From Prevotella sp. P3-122 (GTDB lineage Bacteria; Bacteroidota; Bacteroidia; Bacteroidales; Bacteroidaceae), in the NCBI RefSeq assembly GCF_002251365.1, contig NZ_NPJH01000008.1, positions 1 through 63,255 on the forward strand: DNA of 63,255 nucleotides, given 5' to 3'. The translations under genes were made by a program, and so were the position numbers. The notes below the pieces were generated by a model. It did not search any database. It was not told the DNA's origin and was given only the letters and a program-made list of their open reading frames with translations. Below, one piece after another: positions 35,003-43,811 of the stretch. Position 1 is the stretch's first letter. The number at the start of each line of letters is the position of its first letter.

Positions 35003-35500
35003 ATGGACCGACTATCCGACAGCCAACGGCACAACAACATGGCTGCCATACGCAGCAAGGACACCAAACCGGAACTGACAGTAAGAAGATTTCTCTTCGG
35101 ACGTGGTTACAGGTTCCGGCTGAACCACCCACGTCTGCCCGGACATCCCGACATCGTGCTGCGCAAATACCATACGGTGATCTTTGTCAACGGCTGCTTC
35201 TGGCACGGCCACGAGGGATGCCGCTTCTTCAGGATGCCGAAAACAAATGTCGACTTCTGGCAAAGGAAGATAGACCGCAACAGGCAACGGGACGTTGAGG
35301 AGCAGAAAAGGCTTGCTGACATGGGATGGCATTGCATTACTGTCTGGGAATGTCAGCTGAAACCCGACAACAGGGAACAGACCCTCAACGCCCTCGACCA
35401 TACACTCACACATATATACCTCGCCGACAGAACCGTCAGATACAAGCTGCCTGAGGATGATGCCGGAGCTATGGTTGCGGAAGACTTAAGGACAGAGTGA
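35003..35500 (+). CDS. vsr: Very short patch repair endonuclease (Vsr)
   Basis: Start at ATG 35003 (MDRLSDSQRH) gives 165 aa; the open frame from 34967 adds 12 residues. Vsr nicks 5' to the T of T:G mismatches that arise by deamination of 5-methylcytosine. Motifs: RSKDTKPELTVRRFL, GYRFRLN, the catalytic HPDIVLRKYHTVIFVNGCFWHGH (Asp and two His) and WQRKIDRNRQRD. No cytosine methylase gene is beside it in the window, so it is an orphan here. It ends at 35500, 45 bp before the NUDIX start. Confidence 0.93.
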   Translation: MDRLSDSQRHNNMAAIRSKDTKPELTVRRFLFGRGYRFRLNHPRLPGHPDIVLRKYHTVIFVNGCFWHGHEGCRFFRMPKTNVDFWQRKIDRNRQRDVEEQKRLADMGWHCITVWECQLKPDNREQTLNALDHTLTHIYLADRTVRYKLPEDDAGAMVAEDLRTE

Positions 35501-35544
35501 CAACTATAGGAAAATCACGGAACATAAAACACATCAGACACAAT

Positions 35545-36111
35545 ATGAGTAAAGTTGCAAAAGACCCTATGGAATGGGAGGTTCTCGAAAGCGAGTACTT
35601 GTTTAATAAACCTTGGCTTACGGCCAGGCGCGAGCATGTAAAACTGCCCACGGGAGCGGAGATACAGGACTTCTACGTCCTGGAATATCCGGAATTCTGC
35701 AATGTCATTGCCATCACTAAGGACGGGAAGTTCCTCATGGAGAGGCAATACCGTCATGCACAACACCTGACAGGCTACGAGATACCAGCCGGCTGCGTAG
35801 AGGACGGCGAAGACCCTATGGAGGCGGCCAAGCGTGAGCTGTACGAGGAAACGGGATTTGGCGGTGGAGCATGGAGGCACTTCATGACCGTAAGTCCGAA
35901 CGCCGGGGCATGCACTAACTACAGCCATACCTTTATTGCCAAAGGAGTAGAGAGACTTTCAGGGCAGCACCTGGAAGAGTCGGAAGACATAAAGGTAGTA
36001 CTGATGGACAGGGACGAGGTGTTGCGCTTGCTGCAAAACGACGAGTTCCATCAGGCCATGATGGCTGCTCCGCTATGGAAATACTTCGCAACCAACATGG
36101 ATGGTGAATAA
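35545..36111 (+). CDS. NUDIX hydrolase (ADP-ribose pyrophosphatase-like)
   Basis: Start at ATG 35545 gives 188 aa; a GTG- or other start at 35497 would overlap vsr. The Nudix box is complete: GCVEDGEDPMEAAKRELYEETGF (G-x5-E-x7-REUxEExGU, near 92). The N-terminal EVLESEYLFNKPWLTARREHVKLP and YPEFCNVIAITKDGKFLMERQYRH are typical of ADP-ribose/NDP-sugar pyrophosphatases. It clears ADP-ribose or a related nucleotide sugar; the exact substrate is not readable. Confidence 0.9.
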   Translation: MSKVAKDPMEWEVLESEYLFNKPWLTARREHVKLPTGAEIQDFYVLEYPEFCNVIAITKDGKFLMERQYRHAQHLTGYEIPAGCVEDGEDPMEAAKRELYEETGFGGGAWRHFMTVSPNAGACTNYSHTFIAKGVERLSGQHLEESEDIKVVLMDRDEVLRLLQNDEFHQAMMAAPLWKYFATNMDGE

Positions 36112-36136
36112 AAAGGTGGGATTGCGCTCAGCCCGC

Positions 36137-36625
36137 CTATAATAAATAGCTTACTGCTCTACGTTCCCTCATAGACTGCGGAACGTCTATGATACGTTGG
36201 TTGGAGCTGCCACGGAAAGGCAAATCAAGGTTGCGGAGCGACAGCACGAACTGGCCGTCCACCAGCACGTCTATCAGACTAAGCAGCCTGTGCTTAGTCT
36301 CATCGGCAAGAAGTTCCTCAAAGGTGAAGCCGGTATAGCACCATATTGTTTTGTCCGTATCACGCTTGATGGCGGCTGCAAGCTCTGCAAAGCCGTCAGC
36401 CTGATACATAGGGTCTCCACCAGAGAAGGTAACATCGGCAAAAGGGTCGGCCTTGATAATGTCCATTATCTCTTCTGTAGACATCAGCCGTCCCGCGCCG
36501 AAATCCCACGACTGGGGATTATGACAACCCGGGCAGCGGTGTGCGCAGCCAGCAGCATAGATGCTGGTGCGCAGCCCTGTTCCGTCCACCATGGTGTCTT
36601 CTATTATGTCCAGTACCCTGATCAT
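36137..36625 (-). CDS. nrdG: Anaerobic ribonucleotide reductase activating protein
   Basis: 162 aa radical-SAM activase that makes the glycyl radical in NrdD. The iron-sulfur motif is CAHRCPGC (C-x3-C-x2-C) near residue 27, after the usual DGTGLRTSIYAAG. VTFSGGDPMYQ is the SAM-binding GGE-like segment. Its ATG overlaps the nrdD stop by 4 bp, so translation is coupled. Confidence 0.96.
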   Translation of the reverse strand: MIRVLDIIEDTMVDGTGLRTSIYAAGCAHRCPGCHNPQSWDFGAGRLMSTEEIMDIIKADPFADVTFSGGDPMYQADGFAELAAAIKRDTDKTIWCYTGFTFEELLADETKHRLLSLIDVLVDGQFVLSLRNLDLPFRGSSNQRIIDVPQSMRERRAVSYLL

Positions 36626-38853
36626 TCGCCTATGGGATTGCAGTTGTCCACATGCGTCACACGGTCGTTAAGCTCCGAGAGCTTGGCATGGTTCCACCTG
36701 TCCGTAGTACCCACCAGATATCCCGTGATGCGTTGCAGCCTGTCTATATTATTGCTTCCGCAATGCGGGCATTCCGCCATCTCGGCCTGGGCATTCTCAT
36801 ATCCGCAATCCATGCAGCGGTTGCGGTTATGGTTGACAGAGCCGTAGCCGATATTATACTTGTCCATCATGTCGACAACCCTCATTATCACCTGCGGGTT
36901 ATGAGTGGCGTCACCGTCAATCTCAACATAGAATATATGTCCTCCCCGTGTCAGGTCATGATATGGTGCCTCAACCTCAGCCTTATGCCTTGCCGCACAC
37001 TTGTAGTATACAGGTACGTGGTTGGAGTTGGTATAATAGTCGCGGTCTGTCACTCCCTCTATAACGCCAAAGTCTTTGCGGTCGCCTTTTGTAAACCTGC
37101 CACTCAGTCCCTCGGCAGGAGTTGCCAGCACGCTATAGTTGTGATGGTACTGCTCGGCAAAGCCGTTGCACCGGTCGCGCATATATGTCACAATCCTCAA
37201 TCCCAGCTCCTGCGCCTTCTCGCTCTCTCCATGGTGAACGCCTACAAGTGCCTTCAGACACTCGGCAAGTCCGATGAAGCCTATGCCAAGAGTACCCTGG
37301 TTGATGACGTTCTCTATGGTGTCACCAGCTTTCAGTTTCTCGCATCCAAGCCACAGCTTCGACATTAGCAGTGGGAACTGCTTTGCGAAGGCCGTCTTCT
37401 GAAACTGGAACCGCTCGTCGAGCTGTCGCGCCGCAACCTCAAGCAGGTTGTCAAGCTTGGCAAAGAAGCTGTCTATGCGCTCCTTCTCGTCTGCTATATC
37501 CATACATTCTATGGCGAGCCTCACAATGTTGATGGTTGTGAACGAGAGGTTGCCGCGTGCCACGGAAGTCTTTGGACCAAAGCGGTTCTCGAATACCCTC
37601 GTGCGGCATCCCATGGTTGCCACCTCATGCAGATACCTCTTCGGGTCGTCAGCCCTCCACTCGTCACTCTGGTTGAAAGAGGCGTCGAGGTTCAGGAAGT
37701 TGGGGAAGAACCTGCGTGCCGTCACCTTGCACGCCAGCTCGTAGAGGTCGTAGTTGGGGTCGCCGGGCAGATAGTTCACGCCACGTTTCTTCTTCCATAT
37801 CTGTATTGGGAAGATGGCAGTCTCACCGTTGCCCACTCCCTCGTAAGTCGAATTGAGCAATTCCCTCATGATGCAGCGTCCCTCAGCTGACGTGTCGGTA
37901 CCATAGTTTATGGAGGAGAACACCACCTGGTTTCCACCGCGTGAGTGTATGGTGTTCATGTTGTGGATGAACGCCTCCATCGACTGGTGTACACGTGCCG
38001 TGGTCTTGTTGATGGCATGCTGTATGGTGCGCTCGTCTCCCGTAAGCCCGTCGAGCGGCCTGACAATATAGTCATCGATGGGAGTATGATATAGCCTGCT
38101 GAGGTCCTCTCCCAAGAGTTGTTCCAGTGACTTCACCTCCTCTATGAAGCTCGTCCTTACGAACGGTGCAAGGTAGAAGTCGAATGCCGGTATGGCCTGT
38201 CCGCCGTGCATCTCATTCTGCGCACACTCAAGGGATATGCATGCCAGTACGGCAGCCGTCTCTATGCGCTTGGCCGGACGCGACGAGCCATGGCCGGCCG
38301 TAAAGCCGTGGTCGAGGATATTGTCGAGAGGATGCTGACAGCAGGTAAGCGACTTGGTGGGATAATAGTCTTTGTCGTGAATATGCAGATAGTTGTGCTT
38401 CACGGCGTCACGTACCTCCTCTGACAGCAGGTAGTCGTCAACGAAAGGCTTTGTGGTCTCCGAGGCAAACTTCATCATCATTCCCGCGGGAGTGTCGGCA
38501 TTCATATTTGCGTTCTCACGCGTGACATCGTTGTTCTTGATGTTCACAATGTCGAGGAACACGGCACGGGTCTTGGCCTTGCGTGCTATGCTGCGCTGGT
38601 TGCGATACTGGATGTACTTCTGTGCCACATCCTTGCGCTTGCTCTTCATCAGCTCCACCTCCACGGCATCCTGTATGGCCTCTACGGTCATCTGTGACTT
38701 GCCCTTGAAACTTATGTGGTCGGTTATCTGCTGCAACAACTGCGCATCCTCACCCTTATCCGTGTGCATCATCGCCTTGCGGATGGCACCCATGATTTTT
38801 TGCTCGTTAAAGCCCACGACCCTACCGTCGCGCTTTACTACCGTCTGTATCAT
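36622..38853 (-). CDS. nrdD: Anaerobic ribonucleoside-triphosphate reductase
   Basis: Class III reductase making dNTPs without oxygen. ATG 38853 gives 743 aa, with an ATP-cone at the start (MIQTVVKRDGRVVGFNEQKIMGAI), which sets the allosteric on/off switch. The C-terminus has the zinc site CMDCGYENAQAEMAECPHC and the glycyl radical in RITGYLVGT. The longer open frame to 38973 would begin inside the promoter region and is rejected. Followed by nrdG in an operon. Confidence 0.97.
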   Translation of the reverse strand: MIQTVVKRDGRVVGFNEQKIMGAIRKAMMHTDKGEDAQLLQQITDHISFKGKSQMTVEAIQDAVEVELMKSKRKDVAQKYIQYRNQRSIARKAKTRAVFLDIVNIKNNDVTRENANMNADTPAGMMMKFASETTKPFVDDYLLSEEVRDAVKHNYLHIHDKDYYPTKSLTCCQHPLDNILDHGFTAGHGSSRPAKRIETAAVLACISLECAQNEMHGGQAIPAFDFYLAPFVRTSFIEEVKSLEQLLGEDLSRLYHTPIDDYIVRPLDGLTGDERTIQHAINKTTARVHQSMEAFIHNMNTIHSRGGNQVVFSSINYGTDTSAEGRCIMRELLNSTYEGVGNGETAIFPIQIWKKKRGVNYLPGDPNYDLYELACKVTARRFFPNFLNLDASFNQSDEWRADDPKRYLHEVATMGCRTRVFENRFGPKTSVARGNLSFTTINIVRLAIECMDIADEKERIDSFFAKLDNLLEVAARQLDERFQFQKTAFAKQFPLLMSKLWLGCEKLKAGDTIENVINQGTLGIGFIGLAECLKALVGVHHGESEKAQELGLRIVTYMRDRCNGFAEQYHHNYSVLATPAEGLSGRFTKGDRKDFGVIEGVTDRDYYTNSNHVPVYYKCAARHKAEVEAPYHDLTRGGHIFYVEIDGDATHNPQVIMRVVDMMDKYNIGYGSVNHNRNRCMDCGYENAQAEMAECPHCGSNNIDRLQRITGYLVGTTDRWNHAKLSELNDRVTHVDNCNPIGE

Positions 38854-38931
38854 ACCATTATAAAGATAATAATTAGATAATTGGATATTTGTCTTAATTT
38901 GGGCAACCATAACATACTTACGATTGCACCG

Positions 38932-38939
38932 CAAAGTTA
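38932..38939 (-). promoter_or_regulatory. -7 box of the nrdDG operon
   Basis: Minus-strand TAACTTTG at 38932-38939, a full TAnnTTTG match, about 80 nt before the nrdD ATG at 38853. It also supports that ATG over the upstream frame. Confidence 0.65.
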
Positions 38940-39129
38940 ACCAAAATACTCGTATAATTTTCATTTTGGACAACTTTTCTTCTGTTAATTTATGTCAAGT
39001 CACTATAACACAATATTATACAAAACCATTTTGGAAAACTTTCTATCTAAAACAACTTATCTAATTATTCGTTTTGGGATAGGATGGAGGGCGAAGGAGT
39101 GAAATCAAAGGGCGAATAACGAAGGACAA

Positions 39130-39272
39130 ATCAAAGGTCAAAGGTTAAAGGACAAAGGTCAAAGGAGTAATTATCGCGCTGTAAGCGCAAAAGCGCATAG
39201 CCCAGGGTAGAGCGTAGCGACACCCTGGGTTATTATCATGCAAGTGATGGTCGCGCTGTAAGCGCAAAAGCG
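39130..39272. repeat. Dispersed palindromic repeat, copy B, with a short tandem tract
   Basis: A TCGCGCTGTAAGCGCAAAA arm (from 39174, running to CGCGC-type AAGCG) is repeated directly at 39251-39272. Between them CCCAGGGT (39201-39208) and ACCCTGGG (39221-39228) form an inverted repeat around AGAGCGTAGCGAC. Upstream, 39130-39168 is a low-complexity run of AAAGGTCA/AAAGGACA units. It lies in the 590-bp gap between nrdD and the T9SS gene. Confidence 0.8.
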
Positions 39273-39320
39273 TAAACAATGACAGGTATATCAGACTCTC
39301 TTTAAGCTTAATTCTATAAG

Positions 39321-39343
39321 ACATCACTCCATGTTTCGGATGA
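39321..39343. repeat. CATCACTCCAT-type dispersed repeat, second copy
   Basis: ACATCACTCCATGTTTCGG-ATGAG at 39320-39343 repeats, with one base changed, CATCACTCCATATTTCGGATGAG at 15279-15301. Both copies follow a TCTATA-like sequence. They appear to be copies of a short intergenic element. Confidence 0.6.
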
Positions 39344-39346
39344 GGT

Positions 39347-39387
39347 AAAAAAAACGAAGGGCGAAGGTTTAAAGTCCCTTCGCCCTT
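39347..39387 (-). terminator. Terminator of the T9SS-cargo gene
   Basis: AAGGGCGAAGG (39357-39367) pairs with CCTTCGCCCTT (39377-39387). On the minus strand the stem is followed by CGTTTTTTTT, so it terminates the leftward gene at 39444. A GC-rich element (CCTCTCCCCTTGGAGAGGGG, 39411-39430) lies between them. Confidence 0.8.
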
Positions 39388-39443
39388 TGTTCTTTATGAC
39401 TATTTACCTCCCCTCTCCCCTTGGAGAGGGGCTGGGGGTGAGT

Positions 39444-42400
39444 CTATTTCACAACAGCCTTCTTGCCGTTAATCAGGTAAACGCCCTTCTTCAGGCCATT
39501 GAGTCCCTGACCGGCGTTGCGAACCTTAACACCATTGATGGTGTAAACCTCGGCGTTGAACATGTTGCTGATGTTCTCATTAGCATTGATGTCCTTGATG
39601 CCTACGGTCTTAGCATCCTTTACGAACCATATACCGAAGAGGGCAACGTCGGCACCCTTAACATGCGACTCGTCAACACCATTGAACGAAACGATGTAGC
39701 TTGCTTCTGGGTCGAGAGCAAGTGTTGCCACACTGGTTACGTTAGGAGCATTGTCGGCAATAGCAGTAGAAACGCTGTTGTCCTCGATGTTCTCGGCAGA
39801 GATTTCCAAAGCACGGTTGTCAGTGCTGCTGGTAGAAGCTGCGAAGCCCCTGATTTCCTGCAAGCCAGTTACATAAACGGTAACAGACTTGGCGGCATTA
39901 CCCTTCTTAACACCAGCGTATTGCATTCTCGTAGCGTCACAGCCAAGACCTGTAGTAGGATCTATGGTACCATTCTTGTTGTTGTTCAGAGTCTGTCCGC
40001 CCTCGAACCAGCCTTCTGAAACGGCCTGTGCTACAGCATCGGCAGTAGGAATAAAGATCTCGTTGTCGGCGAAATTCTTGAATACCACATACTCTATAGC
40101 GAGCGGAGCAAGAGTGTTAGGAGTAGCAGGACTCCAATCTGTTTCCTCAGAGCCTTCGATTATGATACCGGTAACTGACTTGATAAACGGTATCTCCAAT
40201 GGGTTGTAAGAAGCGTCATACTCCAATTTTTGGAACATGTCGTAGATGCCTACAGAGTCTGTACCCTGTACGAAGTATGGCTCAATATTAACATAGCCAT
40301 AACTTTCTACTTCCTTGTTTGCAATAGAGAGTTTGTTAACCTTAAGCAGTCTGTTCAGATAGTTGTTGTCAAGAACCTTGTTTAGATCAACAACAGTTGG
40401 GTTTACAGCTACCAGCTCTGGGTTGACGGTATACTGAGACCTCTCAAGGGTACTGTCGTTCAGAGCAATCATACCTTTGCTCTCCATGCGGCAATAAACG
40501 GTACCGGAAATCTCAAGACTGTCGCGTGTAAGTCCAAGTGCGTCTGACAATCCCTCTGTTCCAAACCATGCGTTAGAGCCCTGCACCTGAATACCACCTG
40601 TAGCATCCTCGAGCAACATCACTGAACCGCTGTGGCCCATTACGTTCGCTGTAACAACAGCCTTGTCAAGTGTCAGGGCTATGTCCTCACCTTCTGGTAC
40701 ATCCTTAAGAGCACCTATATTGGCTACAGGTATTGCCGACTTCACAACAGGATCGTTTGCACCGAATGGATAGAACGTAATGGTACCATCATAGAACTTC
40801 TCAACAAAACCGTTGATACTCTTGAAGCTCAGGAAGTTGGGCAGGCTTGCCGGGAACTGGTAGAAGCCGTCATAAAAAAGGATGGAGTCGCTTACCTCTA
40901 CGGCAGTCTCTCCCTCGCCCTCAGTACGTGTTGCTATAAGGTAATAGTCATTGCTATAGTCATCAGACTTCTTGCCCCATGCCACATTGGTCAGCTGTAC
41001 ATACTTGCCGTAATAACTGTTGAAGCCTTCCTCGGTATTGACGTCGCTGACAGCCACCTCTGTAGGAACAATCTCGCAAGGAGTAGCCTCGAGAGCCGAC
41101 GATGCAGTCTTTGCCGTTACGCTGAAGATAGGACGTCCATAGGTATCAAAAGCGAATGAGCCATAGAGAGTACCTGTATAAGCCTGGTTTCTTACGATGT
41201 TCGGAGTCAATGATGAGGCAACTTCGCGTGCGAGAGCCATAGAGCCTGTCTCATCCTCGATATATGAATAAGAAGGAGAAAAAATCTCACCATCATTGGT
41301 AACAGAAGAGAGCGAAACCTTTGCGCCAGTGAGTGTCAGGGCTACAGGAGTACCATTGGTCAGAGCCTTTGCGTCAGCAATGTTGCTCACTTCTACATAA
41401 GGAACCTCGTCGCTCACTTTCTGGATATACAAGTAGTCAAGACCCCAGTTGGCGTTTCCACCTTTCATCCATGACAAATAACCGTCTTTAGCAACAACAA
41501 GCTCCTTTGTCTGCTCGGAAAGGTTCACAGCATTAATTGCAAACTCAAGAGCGACAGCCCTGTTGAAACCGAAACGAACAGTGTCAGCAGAAGTCTCATA
41601 ACCCTTGCTTGCGTCAAACAGACCGGCTGTTACATTGTAGACACCTGCTGTTAGCTTCACAAGCTGTGCATCGTAATCGAGGTAAGCAGCCCTACCCTGT
41701 GAGGCACGTACTGCTGCGTTGCTTGTGGTGAGTTCCTTCAGATAGTACGAAGAAATATCCTCTGCCTCGGTATAGTATACTACGTGATTCTTGTCGGTTG
41801 CAGCATAAGTGATGTTCACTACCTGATTGTTTTCCGTGATGGCAACATCCTTTCTGTATTGGCTGCTTATTGCTGATGTCGAATAGAGCAATGTGTCGGC
41901 AGGTGCGTCAGCTGTTGCAGCCACCTCTACTCTGACATAGCGTGGGAATCCAATCGTTACGTTATCGCCTTCGAATGTTTCGCCCGTTGCCACATTCTCT
42001 TTCAGAATAACGCCTTCACCGTCAACGGCATTCATCGACCAGGCGTATTTCTCGGCAGCCTTATATGTAATGTTGTAGACAGCACCTTCTGCAAGGGTAC
42101 CATTCACATCGTCGTCCATATAGATGTACTTCTGCCCGTTGGCATCATACCATGGAGCCTGCGGCAGTGTAATGGTAGCACCTTCGATGTTTGTTGCTGT
42201 GTAGCTGTCGAGCACTGTCTCGCCCAACATTCTGTTCACAGTATAATCAACAAACTTCACTGTCGACTCGTCAGAAGTGATCTTCAGCTGGTTGATACCC
42301 AGCGAGCGGTCGGCGTTGGCGCTGACATTGGTGATGTTGAGAGAAGCGAGGTCAACCTTGAATCCGTCGGGCAACATCGTTGAGTATGTTTTGTCGATGC

Positions 42401-42992
42401 TACGCTTTTCGTTCTTCAGGTTTATTTCCACATATCCCTTGCCGTATACCTTTACAGTTACTACAGTGTTGTTGGCATTGTCTGCCAGATATGCCTGTCC
42501 CGTCTTTGCAACCCATCCGTTTGCACTCTTTGAGCCTACATATCCCTGATCGGAGAAAGCCTCAAACAGAGGTGCTGTCTCGCCGCCAATCTGTACATCA
42601 GTTATGCTACAGCCATTAAGGTCGTACGAATAACCGGCTACAGTCTTGCCCTCACTGTTAAGGATGGCAACATTGTCGACTTTACTGTTAACCCATCCTT
42701 GATATGATACCCATGAGAATGTAACCACCTCGTTTTCAGCTACGGCGTATGCCTGTACGCCTTCTGCATCAGGGTCAGTATCAAGTGAAAGAGTAGCTGT
42801 ACCCTTACCACCTGTTGCTACGATACCACTGACATTAGTACCCGTCATAAGCACGGCATTGGTGAACGAGCCTGTGTTTTCAGTCAGCGGTTCGTTGATG
42901 GGCAACAACGACTGCTGCGTCTCTTCCTGTGCATTGACCGAAAGGGTCATCATCAAGCAAAGAGACAGAGTTGATAAGTATTTCTTTATCAT
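39444..42992 (-). CDS. Large secreted protein with T9SS C-terminal sorting domain
   Basis: 1,182 aa from ATG 42992. The signal peptide (MIKKYLS..., cleavage after VNAQ) exports it to the periplasm. The C-terminal 70 residues (AEVYTINGVKVRN ... GLKKGVYLINGKKAVVK) are a type A T9SS sorting domain, by which the protein crosses the outer membrane and is usually anchored at the surface. The body is rich in Asp, Thr, Val and short beta strands, with repeated blocks around SALEATPCEIVPTEVAVSDV and IPVANIGALKDVPEGEDIAL, suggesting several Ig-like or OB-like (DUF5689-like) modules. No catalytic motif was recognised. The starting MAWQRMHA of a longer frame is unlikely. Confidence 0.85.
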   Translation of the reverse strand: MIKKYLSTLSLCLMMTLSVNAQEETQQSLLPINEPLTENTGSFTNAVLMTGTNVSGIVATGGKGTATLSLDTDPDAEGVQAYAVAENEVVTFSWVSYQGWVNSKVDNVAILNSEGKTVAGYSYDLNGCSITDVQIGGETAPLFEAFSDQGYVGSKSANGWVAKTGQAYLADNANNTVVTVKVYGKGYVEINLKNEKRSIDKTYSTMLPDGFKVDLASLNITNVSANADRSLGINQLKITSDESTVKFVDYTVNRMLGETVLDSYTATNIEGATITLPQAPWYDANGQKYIYMDDDVNGTLAEGAVYNITYKAAEKYAWSMNAVDGEGVILKENVATGETFEGDNVTIGFPRYVRVEVAATADAPADTLLYSTSAISSQYRKDVAITENNQVVNITYAATDKNHVVYYTEAEDISSYYLKELTTSNAAVRASQGRAAYLDYDAQLVKLTAGVYNVTAGLFDASKGYETSADTVRFGFNRAVALEFAINAVNLSEQTKELVVAKDGYLSWMKGGNANWGLDYLYIQKVSDEVPYVEVSNIADAKALTNGTPVALTLTGAKVSLSSVTNDGEIFSPSYSYIEDETGSMALAREVASSLTPNIVRNQAYTGTLYGSFAFDTYGRPIFSVTAKTASSALEATPCEIVPTEVAVSDVNTEEGFNSYYGKYVQLTNVAWGKKSDDYSNDYYLIATRTEGEGETAVEVSDSILFYDGFYQFPASLPNFLSFKSINGFVEKFYDGTITFYPFGANDPVVKSAIPVANIGALKDVPEGEDIALTLDKAVVTANVMGHSGSVMLLEDATGGIQVQGSNAWFGTEGLSDALGLTRDSLEISGTVYCRMESKGMIALNDSTLERSQYTVNPELVAVNPTVVDLNKVLDNNYLNRLLKVNKLSIANKEVESYGYVNIEPYFVQGTDSVGIYDMFQKLEYDASYNPLEIPFIKSVTGIIIEGSEETDWSPATPNTLAPLAIEYVVFKNFADNEIFIPTADAVAQAVSEGWFEGGQTLNNNKNGTIDPTTGLGCDATRMQYAGVKKGNAAKSVTVYVTGLQEIRGFAASTSSTDNRALEISAENIEDNSVSTAIADNAPNVTSVATLALDPEASYIVSFNGVDESHVKGADVALFGIWFVKDAKTVGIKDINANENISNMFNAEVYTINGVKVRNAGQGLNGLKKGVYLINGKKAVVK

Positions 42993-43009
42993 ACTGTTTT
43001 TTGTTGTTC

Positions 43010-43126
43010 GGCATGCGTGCATCCGTTGCCATGCCATGTTTTTAATTGTTTCTGTTTTGATTTGCCTTATCGCCAGTGCTGCGGACGCATCATTCCTCCC
43101 GTCTCAGGGGTAAGAACAGCTCTGGC
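43010..43126 (-). promoter_or_regulatory. Structured 5' leader of the T9SS-cargo gene
   Basis: In the leader, GCCAGTGCTG (43072-43081) and CAGCTCTGGC (43117-43126) can form a 10-bp stem with one A/A mismatch on the RNA, enclosing GACG/CGTC (43084-43087 and 43100-43103). Nearer the start, GGCATG (43010-43015) and CATGCC (43030-43035) form another hairpin. The pattern does not match a riboswitch class I know. Confidence 0.4.
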
Positions 43127-43182
43127 ATCAATACTCGTGCTGTTGTTTGTTTCTTTGCGTTTCAGATATATTATACATTTGT

Positions 43183-43190
43183 CAAATTTA
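43183..43190 (-). promoter_or_regulatory. -7 box of the T9SS-cargo gene
   Basis: Minus-strand TAAATTTG at 43183-43190, a full consensus match; the leader would be about 185 nt long. Confidence 0.6.
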
Positions 43191-43459
43191 TAATTGTCTA
43201 GAAATAGTCTATTTGCTCTTTTTTATTATTAATAATTGCCAACATCAATACCAGATGAGTAAGATAGTCACACCCCGTTGTGGCGCAATCACTCATTGCA
43301 AAGGATATTTATATGTTGACAAATAAATTAGATAGTCACGAAAAACGCGACTAAATTACAAATTTTAACCGAATAGACAATTGTTTCTTTTATGCATTTA
43401 AATATTATTAACAACCCACTGGTTATAAGTAACTATTCAGCGAATACCGTTGTATGTAT

Positions 43460-43520
43460 GCGTTGTAAGCGTAAAAGCGTTATCTGCACTTGCTATTATC
43501 TATGCTTTTGCGCATACAGC
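43460..43520. repeat. Dispersed palindromic repeat, copy C (degenerate)
   Basis: GCGTTGTAAGCGTAAAAGC (43460-43478) and GCTTTTGCGCATACAGC (43504-43520) are imperfect inverted arms related to copies A and B (GCGCTGTAAGCGCAAAAGC). The loop differs. Confidence 0.65.
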
Positions 43521-43521
43521 A

Positions 43522-43595
43522 GTTCAGTAGAACTGCTCTTGGGGCTTCAGCAATCCGTATGGTGCGTCTTTTCCCCTTTTATCTTATCCAGAATA
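43522..43595. repeat. About 75-bp dispersed repeat, copy 1
   Basis: This segment (GTTCAGTAGAAC ... CTCTTGGGGC ... CCGTATGGTG ... TCTTATCCAGAATA) matches, with substitutions and small gaps, the segment 62839-62916. Shared blocks include CCGTATGGTG and TCTTATC. The two copies are in the same orientation and neither is coding. Confidence 0.7.
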
Positions 43596-43632
43596 GGACT
43601 AACGATTTCTGTGTGCCAACTTTGCCAATCTC

Positions 43633-43764
43633 ACGCAAAGCATTGCATCTGCCAACGCAAAGCTTTGCAACCGCCAACGCAAAGCTTTGCAACCGCCAAT
43701 GCAAAGCTTTGCATCCGCCCACGCAAAGCTTTGCATCTGCCCACGCAAAGCTTTGCATTTAGTC
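43633..43764. repeat. Six tandem 22-bp units each holding a GCAAAGCTTTGC palindrome
   Basis: Units start at 43633, 43655, 43677, 43699, 43721 and 43743. Units 2-6 carry the perfect palindrome GCAAAGCTTTGC (unit 1 has GCAAAGCATTGC), followed by a variable tail (ACCGCCA, TCCGCCC, TCTGCCC). The array reads open in several frames, but this is only a result of the repeat. It lies in the 884-bp gap between the T9SS gene and the flotillin gene. Confidence 0.9.
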
Positions 43765-43811
43765 TATCCCCATGTTTCTACTGAGCCATAATAACAACTG
43801 GTGAGAGCGTA

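Noticed and set aside
43072..43126. Known riboswitch in the T9SS leader (TPP, SAM, cobalamin)
   Set aside because: CCCTGAGA resembles part of the TPP motif, but the other conserved segments are absent.
43633..43764. CRISPR array
   Set aside because: Units are 22 bp, almost entirely repeat with only about 10 variable bases; no spacers and no cas genes.
43392..43784. 130-aa frame through the tandem 22-bp units
   Set aside because: The open reading is due to the repeat period, which keeps several frames open; no start site or signals.
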